From the NCBI GenBank assembly GCA_024400995.1, contig JAKSLU010000003.1, forward strand, positions 1 to 59,820: a stretch of DNA of 59,820 nucleotides. The letters are read 5' to 3'. The translations under genes and the position numbers were made by a program. A model generated the notes under the pieces. That model saw only the letters and a program-made list of their open reading frames with translations. It was not told the origin of the DNA and searched no databases. The first letter of the stretch is position 1. Each line of letters starts with the position of its first letter. Positions 34,674 through 42,581 of the stretch are shown in pieces. Source of the DNA: Bacteroidaceae bacterium. GTDB taxonomy: Bacteria; Bacteroidota; Bacteroidia; Bacteroidales; Bacteroidaceae.

Positions 34674-35927
34674 TTAGAACATTTGTCTCAGACACTCTTC
34701 GTAGAGTTGTGCATAGCGGGAGGCCACACTGGCCTCGGAGTAGGTCTGGATGGCCTTGAGGCGAGCGGCACTCTGCAGAGCACGGCGATCAGCGGCAAGG
34801 ATGGTCTCCAGACCGTGACGTAGGTCGATAGTGTCGAGGTAGTTGACGAGATAGCCGTTGCTCATGTGGTCTATCATCTCAGGCAAGCCACCTATGCGGA
34901 AGCCTACACAGGGTAGGGCGCAGGACATGGCCTCTACGATGGTGTTGGGGAGGTTGTCCTTGAGGGTGGGCATGGCGAGTACGTCACAGGCCTGGTAGAG
35001 ACCGCGCACCTCGTGGCGGTCGCTCACCAGACCGCGGATGTGCAGTTGGCCTCGGCGTTCACCAGCGGGAATGCTACTAGTGCACTGACCTACAATGACG
35101 AGATCGGCATCCATATCGCGGGTGGCGTCGAGGAGATAGTTGAGTCCCTTGTTGGGGTCAGTAGCCTTATAGGCAATAAAGAGGATAAGACGACGGTCGG
35201 TGGGCAGTCCGAGTTGCTGGCGCAGGGCCTCACGGCTGGGGGCAACAGTCACTACGCCGCCACCATGTTCACCGACTTCGTGCTCTAGTGGTCGATAGAA
35301 TTGGACATCAATGGGGTTCGGAATGGTATTGACGCGATGGTCCTGGAGTAGGGGAGCGCGTCGTGCACTCTCGGCGAGCCACTGGCTGCAGGCCACAAAG
35401 TTGATGCGCTGGCCAGGAGCCTGGAGTAGGGCCTGCTTGCGGAGATAGGTGCGGTGGGCCAGACGGGAGTTGAGGCGGCAACGGGCGCAGGCGGTACCGT
35501 CTTGCCAGGCGGTGCACTCGTCGGCGTGGTGACACACACCAGTGAAGGGCCACATGTCGTGCATAGTCCACACGATGGGTTTGCCAGAGCGGCGTATCTG
35601 TTCCAGCCCCTGGAGGGAGAGCATACCTTGGTTAATCCAGTGGAGGTGGATGATGTCGGCTCTCTTGAACTCAGGGAGTTGCGTGACATCCATGCCATGT
35701 GTGGCGGGGTCGATGGCCCAGAGATGTCGCAGGTTCAGTCCCTCGCGGAGCCATACACCGAGACGCTCCATCACGAAGTTCCACTGGCCGTTACTTGCGT
35801 CAGGACTGTCGTTGCGAGTGAGCAGCGAGGCCTCAATGCCGTAGCGCTCCTCGGCACGGATGATGCGGCGGGCGGCTATGGCTGCTCCGCCAGCAGTTGC
35901 ACTGGTGTTGATGTGTAAGACCTTCAT
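34674..35927 (-). CDS. Family 4 glycosyltransferase (GT-B)
   Basis: This 417-residue protein opens with MKVLHINTSATAGGAAIAARR, the glycine loop of GT4 enzymes. The first half carries KPIVWTMHDMWPFTGVCHHADEC, with a cysteine group (CHHADEC...CARC) seen in a Bacteroidetes GT4 subgroup. The donor-binding half has LILFIAYKATDPNKGL and MPTLKDNLPNTIVEAMSC, the E-x7-E region. It probably works with the adjoining GT2 on one glycan. The start is clear; upstream is a short gap to the TlpA-like lipoprotein gene. Confidence 0.9.
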   Translation of the reverse strand: MKVLHINTSATAGGAAIAARRIIRAEERYGIEASLLTRNDSPDASNGQWNFVMERLGVWLREGLNLRHLWAIDPATHGMDVTQLPEFKRADIIHLHWINQGMLSLQGLEQIRRSGKPIVWTMHDMWPFTGVCHHADECTAWQDGTACARCRLNSRLAHRTYLRKQALLQAPGQRINFVACSQWLAESARRAPLLQDHRVNTIPNPIDVQFYRPLEHEVGEHGGGVVTVAPSREALRQQLGLPTDRRLILFIAYKATDPNKGLNYLLDATRDMDADLVIVGQCTSSIPAGERRGQLHIRGLVSDRHEVRGLYQACDVLAMPTLKDNLPNTIVEAMSCALPCVGFRIGGLPEMIDHMSNGYLVNYLDTIDLRHGLETILAADRRALQSAARLKAIQTYSEASVASRYAQLYEECLRQMF

Positions 35928-35954
35928 AGCTAACTCTCCTTTTTTCTATATTCT

Positions 35955-36905
35955 TTATTTTTCATCTTTCATCTTCTCTACGGCAGCACCGATCTTGTCG
36001 GGCTTGATGTCGCGAGCAGTAATGCGTCCCTTGGCGTCAATAAGCAGAGAACCAGGGAGGTAGCGTACGCCATAGCGCAGGCGTAGAGAGTCGAAATCGC
36101 GGTTGTCAGCTTTGATTTCCTCCAGACGCACACGGCCATCCTCGGTAGCCTCCTCGGCGCGGCGTCGGAGTTCATTGCTCTGATATTGCGTGGAGAGGGT
36201 GAAGATGAGCAGCGCAGGCAGGGAGCCATGGGTTATGCTGGCAGGAACTTTGGCCCCCACGGCGGTAAGGAGAAGAGGGCGCAGGCGCTGGTTGAGGGTC
36301 TGCACTCCCTGATGGGAGGGGTGGGCCTTGGCGAGAGTCTGGAGCAGCTGGGCAGTGATGGTGGTATGTACCTCGGCACGCTCAAAATACTTGATAAACA
36401 GCGCCACGGAGGCCATGTCCTCTGGGTGCTGGCGTATGTACAACTCTGCGGCGCGCTGCTGGCGGTCGAGGGGCTTGTCGGCATAGCGTTGACGGAAGGC
36501 CGAGAGGCTATCGTTGGCTGCGGTGCCGCTGATGCTGGCGTGACGCAGGTTGCTGACATCGGCTTTGTACTTGAGAGTATGGCCGGGTTCTGCCACCAGC
36601 ATGGTCTCAGAAAAGTTGGGATAGACGATCGTCAGAACCGTCGGCTCCTGTAGTGTGCAGGAGTAGCTGAAGTCACCCCCTACAATCTGCACCGTATCTA
36701 CGCGGTTGTAGGCCGCATCGTCGGAGTAGATAAAGAGTTGCGCCTGCTGCAGATGGTCAAAATGACCCTTCACTCTAGCCTGGTCGGCAGGGGTGCTCTC
36801 ACAGGCGGCGAGGAGCAGCAGGCACAAAGCTCCTCCCAACCCTCCCATAAGGGGGCGGGCTGCAAGCCAAATCAGCTGAACAAGGAGTGGGGCGAATGAC
36901 TTCAT
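35955..36905 (-). CDS. Lipoprotein with DUF4369-like N-domain and degenerate thioredoxin-like domain
   Basis: The start is set at MKSFAPLLVQLIW (36905), giving 316 residues; an ATG at 37022 would put proline-rich repeat sequence and part of the neighbouring gene before the signal peptide. The lipobox is LLAAC. An N-terminal beta domain (about 40-130) resembles DUF4369; the C-terminal part (LPALLIFTLSTQYQSNELRR ... RYGVRYLPGSLLIDAKGRI) has the thioredoxin fold of TlpA-like proteins, with the cis-Pro loop, but the CxxC position reads STQYQSNEL, so no redox cysteines remain. A binding or chaperone role is possible. The signal peptide itself is partly encoded by a GC-rich palindrome (36829-36862). 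Confidence 0.78.
   Translation of the reverse strand: MKSFAPLLVQLIWLAARPLMGGLGGALCLLLLAACESTPADQARVKGHFDHLQQAQLFIYSDDAAYNRVDTVQIVGGDFSYSCTLQEPTVLTIVYPNFSETMLVAEPGHTLKYKADVSNLRHASISGTAANDSLSAFRQRYADKPLDRQQRAAELYIRQHPEDMASVALFIKYFERAEVHTTITAQLLQTLAKAHPSHQGVQTLNQRLRPLLLTAVGAKVPASITHGSLPALLIFTLSTQYQSNELRRRAEEATEDGRVRLEEIKADNRDFDSLRLRYGVRYLPGSLLIDAKGRITARDIKPDKIGAAVEKMKDEK
36829..36862 (-). repeat. GC-rich palindromic element inside a signal peptide
   Basis: CTCCTCCCAACCCTCCC-ataa-GGGGGCGGG forms an imperfect hairpin. On the coding strand it gives ARPLMGGLGGA, placed between the basic start and the LCLLLLAAC lipobox of the 35955-36905 lipoprotein. Confidence 0.65.
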
Positions 36906-36918
36906 AAGAAAATATAGA

Positions 36919-36947
36919 GCCCCGCCCCAGAGGAGGGGCGGGGGAGG
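36919..36947. repeat. GC-rich palindromic element in the gap between lipoprotein genes
   Basis: Perfect 9-base arms CCCCGCCCC (36920-36928) and GGGGCGGGG (36935-36943). On the minus strand it is followed by CTCTATATTTTCTT, so it may also act as a terminator after the 36955-38649 gene. Confidence 0.75.
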
Positions 36948-36954
36948 AAGAATC

Positions 36955-38649
36955 TTACTTGACGAGGGCCTGGAAGGAGCTGTCGCCCATGAGGGTGGCG
37001 AACTCGAGGTCCTTGGCTGCATAGCCCTTGAGGCTGGGATCGAGCTGGAGGGCGTTGCGGAGCTGAGTGATAGCCTCGGACTCCTTGTTGGTGCGGGCAG
37101 CTACGATGGCCTTGAGATAGGCGGTGGTAGCATCGGCATTGGCTATGGAGTTGAGGGTCTTCAGGGCAGCAGAATAGTCCTTGTTGAGGATCTGTGCGAG
37201 AGCGGCAGAGTTGGTGTTGCTCTTGCTGCCAAAGGTCTTCTGAGCAACGGCGTACTGGCCGCGAGCAATGCAGATGTTGCCGAGCACATCGTTGTAGTTG
37301 TCAGCGTTGGTGGCCTGACCGAGGAGTGCTTCGGCCTGATCTACGTTACCCTGAGCCAGGGCAATGAGAGCCTTGTTGGCATTGACCTCCTGGGCATTGG
37401 GCTTGAGAGTGGCGGCCTGGTTGAGGTGCTTGATGGCAGACTCTACATCACTCTGAGCAAAGGCCAGCTGAGCCAGGTTGTTGTAGGCACGGTAGTCGTT
37501 GGGATACTGCTTGGCGGTCTGCTCCAGGATCTTCTTCTGCTGCTGGGCATCGTCGGTGAGGGTAGCGGCATAGAGCAACTCCTCGATGGAGAGCTTGGTG
37601 GGATCCTGCTTGAACTGTGCTACGATCTCCTCGTCGCTGCGACCGATCAGCTCATAGTTCACACGCAGACGAGCACGACGCAGAGCGGGGAGTACCTCTT
37701 CGGCAAGCTCCTTGAAGGCTACGCTGAGGTTCTTGATCTGCTGCTCACGCTCCTCGGGATCCTCATACATGGAGAGCACGCGGATGATGACCTCCTTGTC
37801 CTGTATGTTGCTGGCGCTGACAAGCTCCTGGAAGCCATCCCAGTCCTCAGCGGTGTACTTGGAGTCCACAGTGGCATTGAAGTCCATCTTCTTGAGCTCA
37901 CCTTCCAGATACTTCTTGGAGGTCTTCTCGCGGGCCTCGGCCAGAGCGGTGTTGAGCTTGAGGCCACCATCGGGAGAGGCGTAGGCGCTCACCTCGATGT
38001 TGTCGAGAGCAAAGCCCTTCTGGTCAGCCTTGATCTGGCGCAGAGTATTGACGAACTCCTGCACGCTCACGCTCTTGAGTTCGCTGGTGCGAATCTGTGA
38101 CTGCTGGATGAGGTACTTGATCTCAGCAGTAGTGCTCTGCTCGATGGCGTACTGATAGGCGTCCTTGCCTGTGGCGGTCTGGGCACCATAGATGGTGCGA
38201 CCGAGCAGGGTGCTAGTGGCCAGTACACCATAGCCAATCTCTACGTCAGGAATCTGCTTGACCTTCTTGCCAATCTGACCATTGAAGGTGAGGTAGAGCT
38301 TGCTCTCCTCCATCTCAGGTACGTAGGGGAAGTTGGCACGCATAGTGTAGTTGCCGCCTACCTTGTAGTTTACGGTCTGGTCGTTGCCCAGAACCTTCTC
38401 GCCCTGGAAGGTCTGACCATCAGCAACGAACTTGCCACCAGCGTAGCGCAGTTCGGGGGTGACGGTAACGATGGCCTTCTTCTTCATGTACTTTTCGGGG
38501 AACTTGCCGTTGATCGTAGCAGGTACCTTGCCACCGATAGCCTCAAGGGGCTGAGGGGTTACGTTGAAGTTTTCGGGGCCCAGAGGGCCGAGCTTGCTGC
38601 AGCCTGCCAGCACAATAGCGGCAGAAGCAAAAACAAAGGATTTCTTCAT
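36955..38649 (-). CDS. Conserved Bacteroidales TPR lipoprotein
   Basis: The start at 38649 (MKKSFVFASAAIVLAGCSKLG) gives a lipobox LAGC and 564 residues; the ORF to 38718 overlaps the end of lgt and is rejected. The N-terminal half is beta-rich (NVTPQPLEAIGGKVPATING), with an OmpA-like stretch DNIEVSAYASPDGGLKLNTALAE near residue 230. The C-terminal half has tetratricopeptide repeats (YPNDYRAYNNLAQLAFAQSD, LKPNAQEVNANKALIALAQG). This architecture is widespread and well conserved in Bacteroidales, suggesting an abundant outer-membrane scaffold protein, but no function is assigned to my knowledge. It directly follows lgt by 13 bases, the enzyme that would lipidate it. Confidence 0.85.
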   Translation of the reverse strand: MKKSFVFASAAIVLAGCSKLGPLGPENFNVTPQPLEAIGGKVPATINGKFPEKYMKKKAIVTVTPELRYAGGKFVADGQTFQGEKVLGNDQTVNYKVGGNYTMRANFPYVPEMEESKLYLTFNGQIGKKVKQIPDVEIGYGVLATSTLLGRTIYGAQTATGKDAYQYAIEQSTTAEIKYLIQQSQIRTSELKSVSVQEFVNTLRQIKADQKGFALDNIEVSAYASPDGGLKLNTALAEAREKTSKKYLEGELKKMDFNATVDSKYTAEDWDGFQELVSASNIQDKEVIIRVLSMYEDPEEREQQIKNLSVAFKELAEEVLPALRRARLRVNYELIGRSDEEIVAQFKQDPTKLSIEELLYAATLTDDAQQQKKILEQTAKQYPNDYRAYNNLAQLAFAQSDVESAIKHLNQAATLKPNAQEVNANKALIALAQGNVDQAEALLGQATNADNYNDVLGNICIARGQYAVAQKTFGSKSNTNSAALAQILNKDYSAALKTLNSIANADATTAYLKAIVAARTNKESEAITQLRNALQLDPSLKGYAAKDLEFATLMGDSSFQALVK

Positions 38650-38662
38650 GTGAATAATGGTA

Positions 38663-39538
38663 TTAATGGTTATGGTTATGATTATGATTTGTTCTAGTAG
38701 ATATCCACAGTGACGCAAGGCCGATGAGGATGAAGGGGATGGATAGTAGCTGACCCTGGTTGAGGCCGATCATCTGCTGCATCTGCAGTTCCCAGGGTTC
38801 CTGCACCTCCTTGAACATCTCCACAAAGAGGCGGAACGTGAAGATGCTCGTCAGACACCAACCGAAGTAGAAGCCCGTGCCCACCTTGTGGGGCCACTTG
38901 CGGTAGAGCCAGAGCCCTACTACGAAGAAGACCAGATAGGCCACGGCCTCATAGAGCTGGCCGGGATGGCGGGGGAGCGTCTCGGGTAGGCCAGTGACGG
39001 GGTCGGTGAGCTGTGCGAAGACAAAGCCCCAGTCCGTGCCGGTATATTTGCCCACAATCTCTGAGTTCATCAGGTTGCCCAGACGTATGCAGCAGGCGGT
39101 GATGGGGGTGGCTATAGCAATGTTGTCGAGCACCGTGCGTATACCTACTCCTGTCTTGCGGCAGTAGAGCCAGAGGGCTATCATCAGGCCTAGCGTGCCA
39201 CCATGACTGGCCAGGCCAGCGTAGCCCGTAAAGTGCCAGCCACCCATAGCGTCCTGACGGATGGGAAGGATCATCTCCGTGATGTGGTGGAGAAAGTATC
39301 CAGGTTCGTACAGCAAGCAGTGCCCCAGACGCGCTCCTACGAGTATGCCCAAAAAGCAGTAGATGAAGAGCGGGTCGAACTTGTCCTGCGGTATGCGCTG
39401 CCTCCGGTAGAGCCAATATACGACATAGTATGCCGCGCCCAGACCTAGTACCCACAACAGGCTATAGTAGCGCAGGTTGAGAGGGCCGAGAGGTAGTGTC
39501 TCACCAGGGTTCCAGAGGATAGAGAGGGGTGATGTCAT
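38663..39538 (-). CDS. lgt: Prolipoprotein diacylglyceryl transferase
   Basis: Lgt attaches diacylglycerol to the lipobox cysteine of prolipoproteins in the inner membrane. It has 291 residues with about seven membrane helices. Conserved pieces are GLASHGGTLGLMIALWLY (the HGG motif), RLGNLMNSEIVGKYTG (the Lgt signature Arg and Asn), and HPGQLYEA with its catalytic-region residues. The C-terminus is odd: it ends RTNHNHNHNHNH, four to five Asn-His pairs encoded by a short tandem repeat. The downstream gene 13 bases away encodes a lipoprotein, so substrate and enzyme share a transcript. ychF lies 48 bases upstream. Confidence 0.95.
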   Translation of the reverse strand: MTSPLSILWNPGETLPLGPLNLRYYSLLWVLGLGAAYYVVYWLYRRQRIPQDKFDPLFIYCFLGILVGARLGHCLLYEPGYFLHHITEMILPIRQDAMGGWHFTGYAGLASHGGTLGLMIALWLYCRKTGVGIRTVLDNIAIATPITACCIRLGNLMNSEIVGKYTGTDWGFVFAQLTDPVTGLPETLPRHPGQLYEAVAYLVFFVVGLWLYRKWPHKVGTGFYFGWCLTSIFTFRLFVEMFKEVQEPWELQMQQMIGLNQGQLLSIPFILIGLASLWISTRTNHNHNHNH

Positions 39539-39586
39539 GGGGTAGTTAGGTTATTTCCCCGACGATAACGGCTGGGGAAGAGAGGG

Positions 39587-40693
39587 TTACACATTAAAGC
39601 GGAAGTGCATGATGTCGCCGTCCTGCACGATGTATTCCTTGCCCTCGACGCCCATCTTGCCTGCCTCGCGTACTGCGGCCTCGCTGCCGTACTTGATGTA
39701 GTCCTCGTACTTGATGACCTCGGCGCGGATAAAGCCCTTCTCAAAGTCAGTGTGGATAACACCTGCGCACTGAGGAGCCTTCCAGCCACGGCGATAGGTC
39801 CAGGCCTTGACCTCCATCTCACCAGCGGTGATAAAGGTCTCGAGCTCCAGCATCTTGTAGGCAGCCTTGATGAGACGGTTGCAGCCGCTCTCCTCCAGGC
39901 CTATATCCTCCAGGAACATCTTGCGTTCCTCGTAGGTCTCCAGTTCGGCAATGTCGGCCTCCGTCTGTGCCGCCAGCACGAGCACCTCAGCACCCTCACT
40001 GGCCACGGCGGCCTTGACCTCCTCTACATAGTGGTTGCCAGTGGCGGCGGAGCTCTCATCGACGTTGCACACGTAGAGCACGGGCTTGCTCGTCAGCAGG
40101 AACAGGCCCTTGGCCACCTGCTGTTCCTCCTTGCTGTCAAAGCTTACGGAACGGGCATTCTTGCCAGCGAGGATAGCCTCCTTGTAGGCCATGATGACGT
40201 CATACTCCAACTTGGCCTGCTTGTCGCCACCCACTTGAGCTACCTTCTCTACCTTTTTCTGGCGGTTTTCGAGGGTCTCGAGGTCTTTGAGCTGGAGTTC
40301 GAGGTCAATGATCTCCTTGTCCTCTACGGGGTTGACGGCGGCACCGCCCTCGCGAACGATATTGGGGTCGTCAAAGCAACGCAGCACGTGGATGATGGCA
40401 TCCGTCTCGCGGATATTGCCCAGGAACTTATTGCCCAGGCCCTCGCCTTTGCTGGCGCCCTTCACCAGACCAGCGATATCCACGATCTCCACCGTAGTGG
40501 GCACGATGCGCCCTGGGTTTACGAGCTCGGCGAGCTTGGTGAGGCGCTCGTCGGGCACGGTAATCACACCTACGTTGGGCTCAATGGTGCAGAAGGGGAA
40601 GTTGGCAGATTGGGCCTTAGCGTTGCTGAGGCAGTTGAAGAGGGTTGATTTGCCCACATTGGGCAGACCCACTATTCCACATTGTAAACTCAT
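39587..40693 (-). CDS. ychF: Redox-regulated ATPase YchF (Obg family)
   Basis: A 368-residue translation-associated P-loop protein. The P-loop GLPNVGKSTLFN, switch region (VEIVDIAGLVKGASKGEGLGNKF) and the fourth motif NVDE are visible; NVDE instead of NKxD is the YchF feature that favours ATP over GTP. A coiled-coil insert (LQLKDLETLENRQKKVEKVA) and a C-terminal TGS domain (MEVKAWTYRRGWKAPQCAGV ... EYIVQDGDIMHFRFNV) complete it. Length is normal. A -7 box lies at 40759-40766, about 65 bases upstream, divergent from the promoter of the TPR gene. Confidence 0.96.
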   Translation of the reverse strand: MSLQCGIVGLPNVGKSTLFNCLSNAKAQSANFPFCTIEPNVGVITVPDERLTKLAELVNPGRIVPTTVEIVDIAGLVKGASKGEGLGNKFLGNIRETDAIIHVLRCFDDPNIVREGGAAVNPVEDKEIIDLELQLKDLETLENRQKKVEKVAQVGGDKQAKLEYDVIMAYKEAILAGKNARSVSFDSKEEQQVAKGLFLLTSKPVLYVCNVDESSAATGNHYVEEVKAAVASEGAEVLVLAAQTEADIAELETYEERKMFLEDIGLEESGCNRLIKAAYKMLELETFITAGEMEVKAWTYRRGWKAPQCAGVIHTDFEKGFIRAEVIKYEDYIKYGSEAAVREAGKMGVEGKEYIVQDGDIMHFRFNV

Positions 40694-40758
40694 CTATTTC
40701 TTTCTGTTTTAGTTGTTTTCTCTACTGCGTGTGCCATCATTGTGCACTTAACGGACTG

Positions 40759-40766
40759 CAAAGATA
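40759..40766 (-). promoter_or_regulatory. -7 box (TATCTTTG) of ychF
   Basis: TATCTTTG on the minus strand, 65 bases upstream of the ychF ATG. No good -33 element at the expected distance. Confidence 0.5.
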
Positions 40767-40852
40767 CAAATAATATCGCACATACGCGTACGTGTAGCCT
40801 TAGTTTTTTGCATTTTTAGCATTACTTATTCTTCTTTCTCAAAAAATATCCC

Positions 40853-40860
40853 TAACTTTG
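40853..40860 (+). promoter_or_regulatory. -7 box (TAACTTTG) of the TPR gene
   Basis: TAACTTTG, 87 bases before the ATG at 40948. Together with 40759-40766 it forms a divergent promoter region. Confidence 0.55.
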
Positions 40861-40947
40861 CACTCACATTGTCCGAAAACAGGACTCCTTGCTCCTTCTC
40901 TTGCTGCCCATTTGCTATTTTTATTTCTTATTTCTTATTTGAATCCC

Positions 40948-41817
40948 ATGTTTCCTCGTCTCTTGTCTGTTCTGCTATTCCTCGTTGTAGCCCTCACGCT
41001 CCCCGCACAGACGGTTGTTGATCTGCGCCGAACAGGCGTCGGCGTGCGTGGCAAGGACTTGCATGACTATGATCAGCAGCATCGTGACGCCTGGCAGCTC
41101 CGTCAGGACTCGCTGGAGTATGTCGATTGCCTCACCCGAGGATTCAACCATCTCCATGCTGACTCCCTCGCGGCAGCCCGTCAGTGCTTTGAGCGTGCCA
41201 TCAGGTTGCGCCCCGATGCACCAGGCAATCACATCGTGCGTCGCCAGCTTGCTATGATCAGTATGGCAGAGGGTAAATATGCCGTATCCATCGAGGAATT
41301 TAGCATAATCTTACGCCAGCATCCTGCCGAGCATGAGGATCGGCTCAACCGCGCTACATGCTATCTCTCACAGGAGATGCCCCAGCAGGCACTCGATGAC
41401 TGCCAAGCCCTCCTGCAGCATCCTCTCGACACGGCCATGCGCATCAGAGTTCTCCTTCTGCAGAGTTATGCCCACAAACAGCTGCGTCAGTACCATCAAG
41501 TGAATGATGATTTATGCCAAATTCTCACGATGAATCCGCTACTTTCTGGTGCACGTCTGCTCTATGCCATCAACCTAGCTGAGATAGGTCAGACCAAGGA
41601 GTCACTCAATCAACTTAACCTCTACATCTCTGCCCATCCTCGCGATACTGAGGCCCTACTGGCGCGTGCCCGTCTATACTATGGTCAGCACAATCTCGTC
41701 CAGGCCCGTGAGGATCTCAACGAGGCCATTGAGATTGCTCCCACCGATAGAGAGCTATTACAGTTTAGGGCCAAAATCATCGGTGAAATGGGCAAAAAAA
41801 AACCCATACACCAGTAA
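40948..41817 (+). CDS. Secreted tetratricopeptide repeat protein
   Basis: The start at 40948 (MFPRLLSVLLFLVVALTLPAQ) gives a signal peptide and 289 residues; the ORF runs upstream to 40858, within the promoter box, and is rejected. From about residue 60 it has TPR-like helical pairs (AARQCFERAIRLRPDAPGNH, YAVSIEEFSIILRQHPAEHE, ALLARARLYYGQHNLVQARE, DLNEAIEIAPTDRELLQFRA). It is a likely periplasmic interaction protein; the partner is unknown. A run of nine A at 41794-41802 near the end encodes GKKKP, and slippage there would change only the last few residues. It stands alone between a divergent ychF and the gene-free stretch before the capsule locus. Confidence 0.8.
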   Translation: MFPRLLSVLLFLVVALTLPAQTVVDLRRTGVGVRGKDLHDYDQQHRDAWQLRQDSLEYVDCLTRGFNHLHADSLAAARQCFERAIRLRPDAPGNHIVRRQLAMISMAEGKYAVSIEEFSIILRQHPAEHEDRLNRATCYLSQEMPQQALDDCQALLQHPLDTAMRIRVLLLQSYAHKQLRQYHQVNDDLCQILTMNPLLSGARLLYAINLAEIGQTKESLNQLNLYISAHPRDTEALLARARLYYGQHNLVQAREDLNEAIEIAPTDRELLQFRAKIIGEMGKKKPIHQ

Positions 41818-41981
41818 TCCTTAGTCTATGGGGTAGTTTCTCTCAGTGTATAGAATAGTTTTCCTTAGACCCTACACCAGTATTTTGTAAAGCCTAAGAG
41901 ATCCTTCATTCAAGTTTTCCACGCCACATATCTCTTTACTCTTGTGCGAATTTTCGGAAACTGTTCGCAGTTGTCATTGCT

Positions 41982-42176
41982 GCCAGAAAAAGTTGTCAAA
42001 ACCTGTGCACTTGTGCACTGACGTTGTAACCTGTTGATAGAGAGTACGCTGGACAGTGTACAACCCAAACACAGTTGTGCACAAACAGTGCACGGCTGTA
42101 CACTACGTATCGTGTTGAGGTTTAACTTGTTACACGGCTAGTGCACAAGTGCACGGGTTTTGACAACTTTTTCGGC
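41982..42176. repeat. Long inverted repeat with GTGCAC palindromes
   Basis: The left arm (41982-42030) and right arm (42129-42176) are about 48 bases each and match over most positions, including GAAAAAGTTGTCAAAACC and GTGCACTTGTGCACT. The 98-base centre holds smaller palindromes (AGTGTAC...GTACACT and TTGTGCACAA). In RNA or single-stranded DNA it would form a large cruciform or hairpin. Confidence 0.85.
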
Positions 42177-42299
42177 ATGGGCTTTCAGTCGCATAGTGAT
42201 GTGGTCGTCGCGCGGAGCAAGAAATGTAAAGAATGTAATCAAAAAACCGATGACTATTCCTTTATCTTCTGCCAACAGTCAAGTTTTCCTCCCCTAAAG

Positions 42300-42330
42300 T
42301 TGCATATGTGATTAATTTTTATTAAATTTG
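42300..42330 (+). promoter_or_regulatory. Putative capsule locus promoter (TTG-N20-TAAATTTG)
   Basis: TTG at 42300-42302 and TAAATTTG at 42323-42330, 20 bases apart. It is the only good promoter match in the leader and faces the locus. No upstream UpxY-type antiterminator gene is present. Confidence 0.6.
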
Positions 42331-42460
42331 CCGCGCATTTTGTCGCACGCGCATGTGTACACGCAATTTGCCTTATTCCCTCTCTGAGCCAGCCTTACCG
42401 CTCGTTCTCCGTCCCCTCCACCCCGATGGGATGAAGTAAAGTTATGTTCTCTCAATGCGG

Positions 42461-42577
42461 ATGCACAAACAACAGGAAAATAATTACACCGCCACACGAG
42501 TCATAAAGAATACCGGATACCTGTACGCAAAGATGGTTATCACAATGTTTAGGATGCACAACGTAATTATTGCATAA
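42461..42577 (+). pseudogene. Truncated 5' end of a flippase gene, remnant 1
   Basis: A 38-codon ORF that includes TRVIKNTGYLYAKMVITMF, the N-terminus typical of Bacteroidales polysaccharide flippases (NTGYLYAKMGITMFISLYTT type). It then breaks off into RMHNVIIA and a stop, 4 bases before the DUF1016 gene. The same start recurs as remnant 2 at 43792, so DUF1016 is bracketed by two flippase starts. It could also work as a leader peptide. Confidence 0.7.
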
Positions 42578-42581
42578 TAAT

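Larger units (their letters stand above)
41818..42460. other. Gene-free ~640 bp leader region of the capsule locus
   Basis: No convincing gene. It holds a long inverted repeat (41982-42176), clusters of GTGCAC palindromes, and a promoter (42300-42330) about 130 bases before the first flippase remnant. GTGTATAG and CCTACACC words at 41850-41872 resemble those in the 23.4-23.6 kb gap. Confidence 0.6.

Noticed and set aside
41982-42176. Replication origin
   Set aside because: GTGCAC palindromes are not DnaA boxes, no TTATCCACA-type cluster was seen, and no dnaA or dnaN is nearby.
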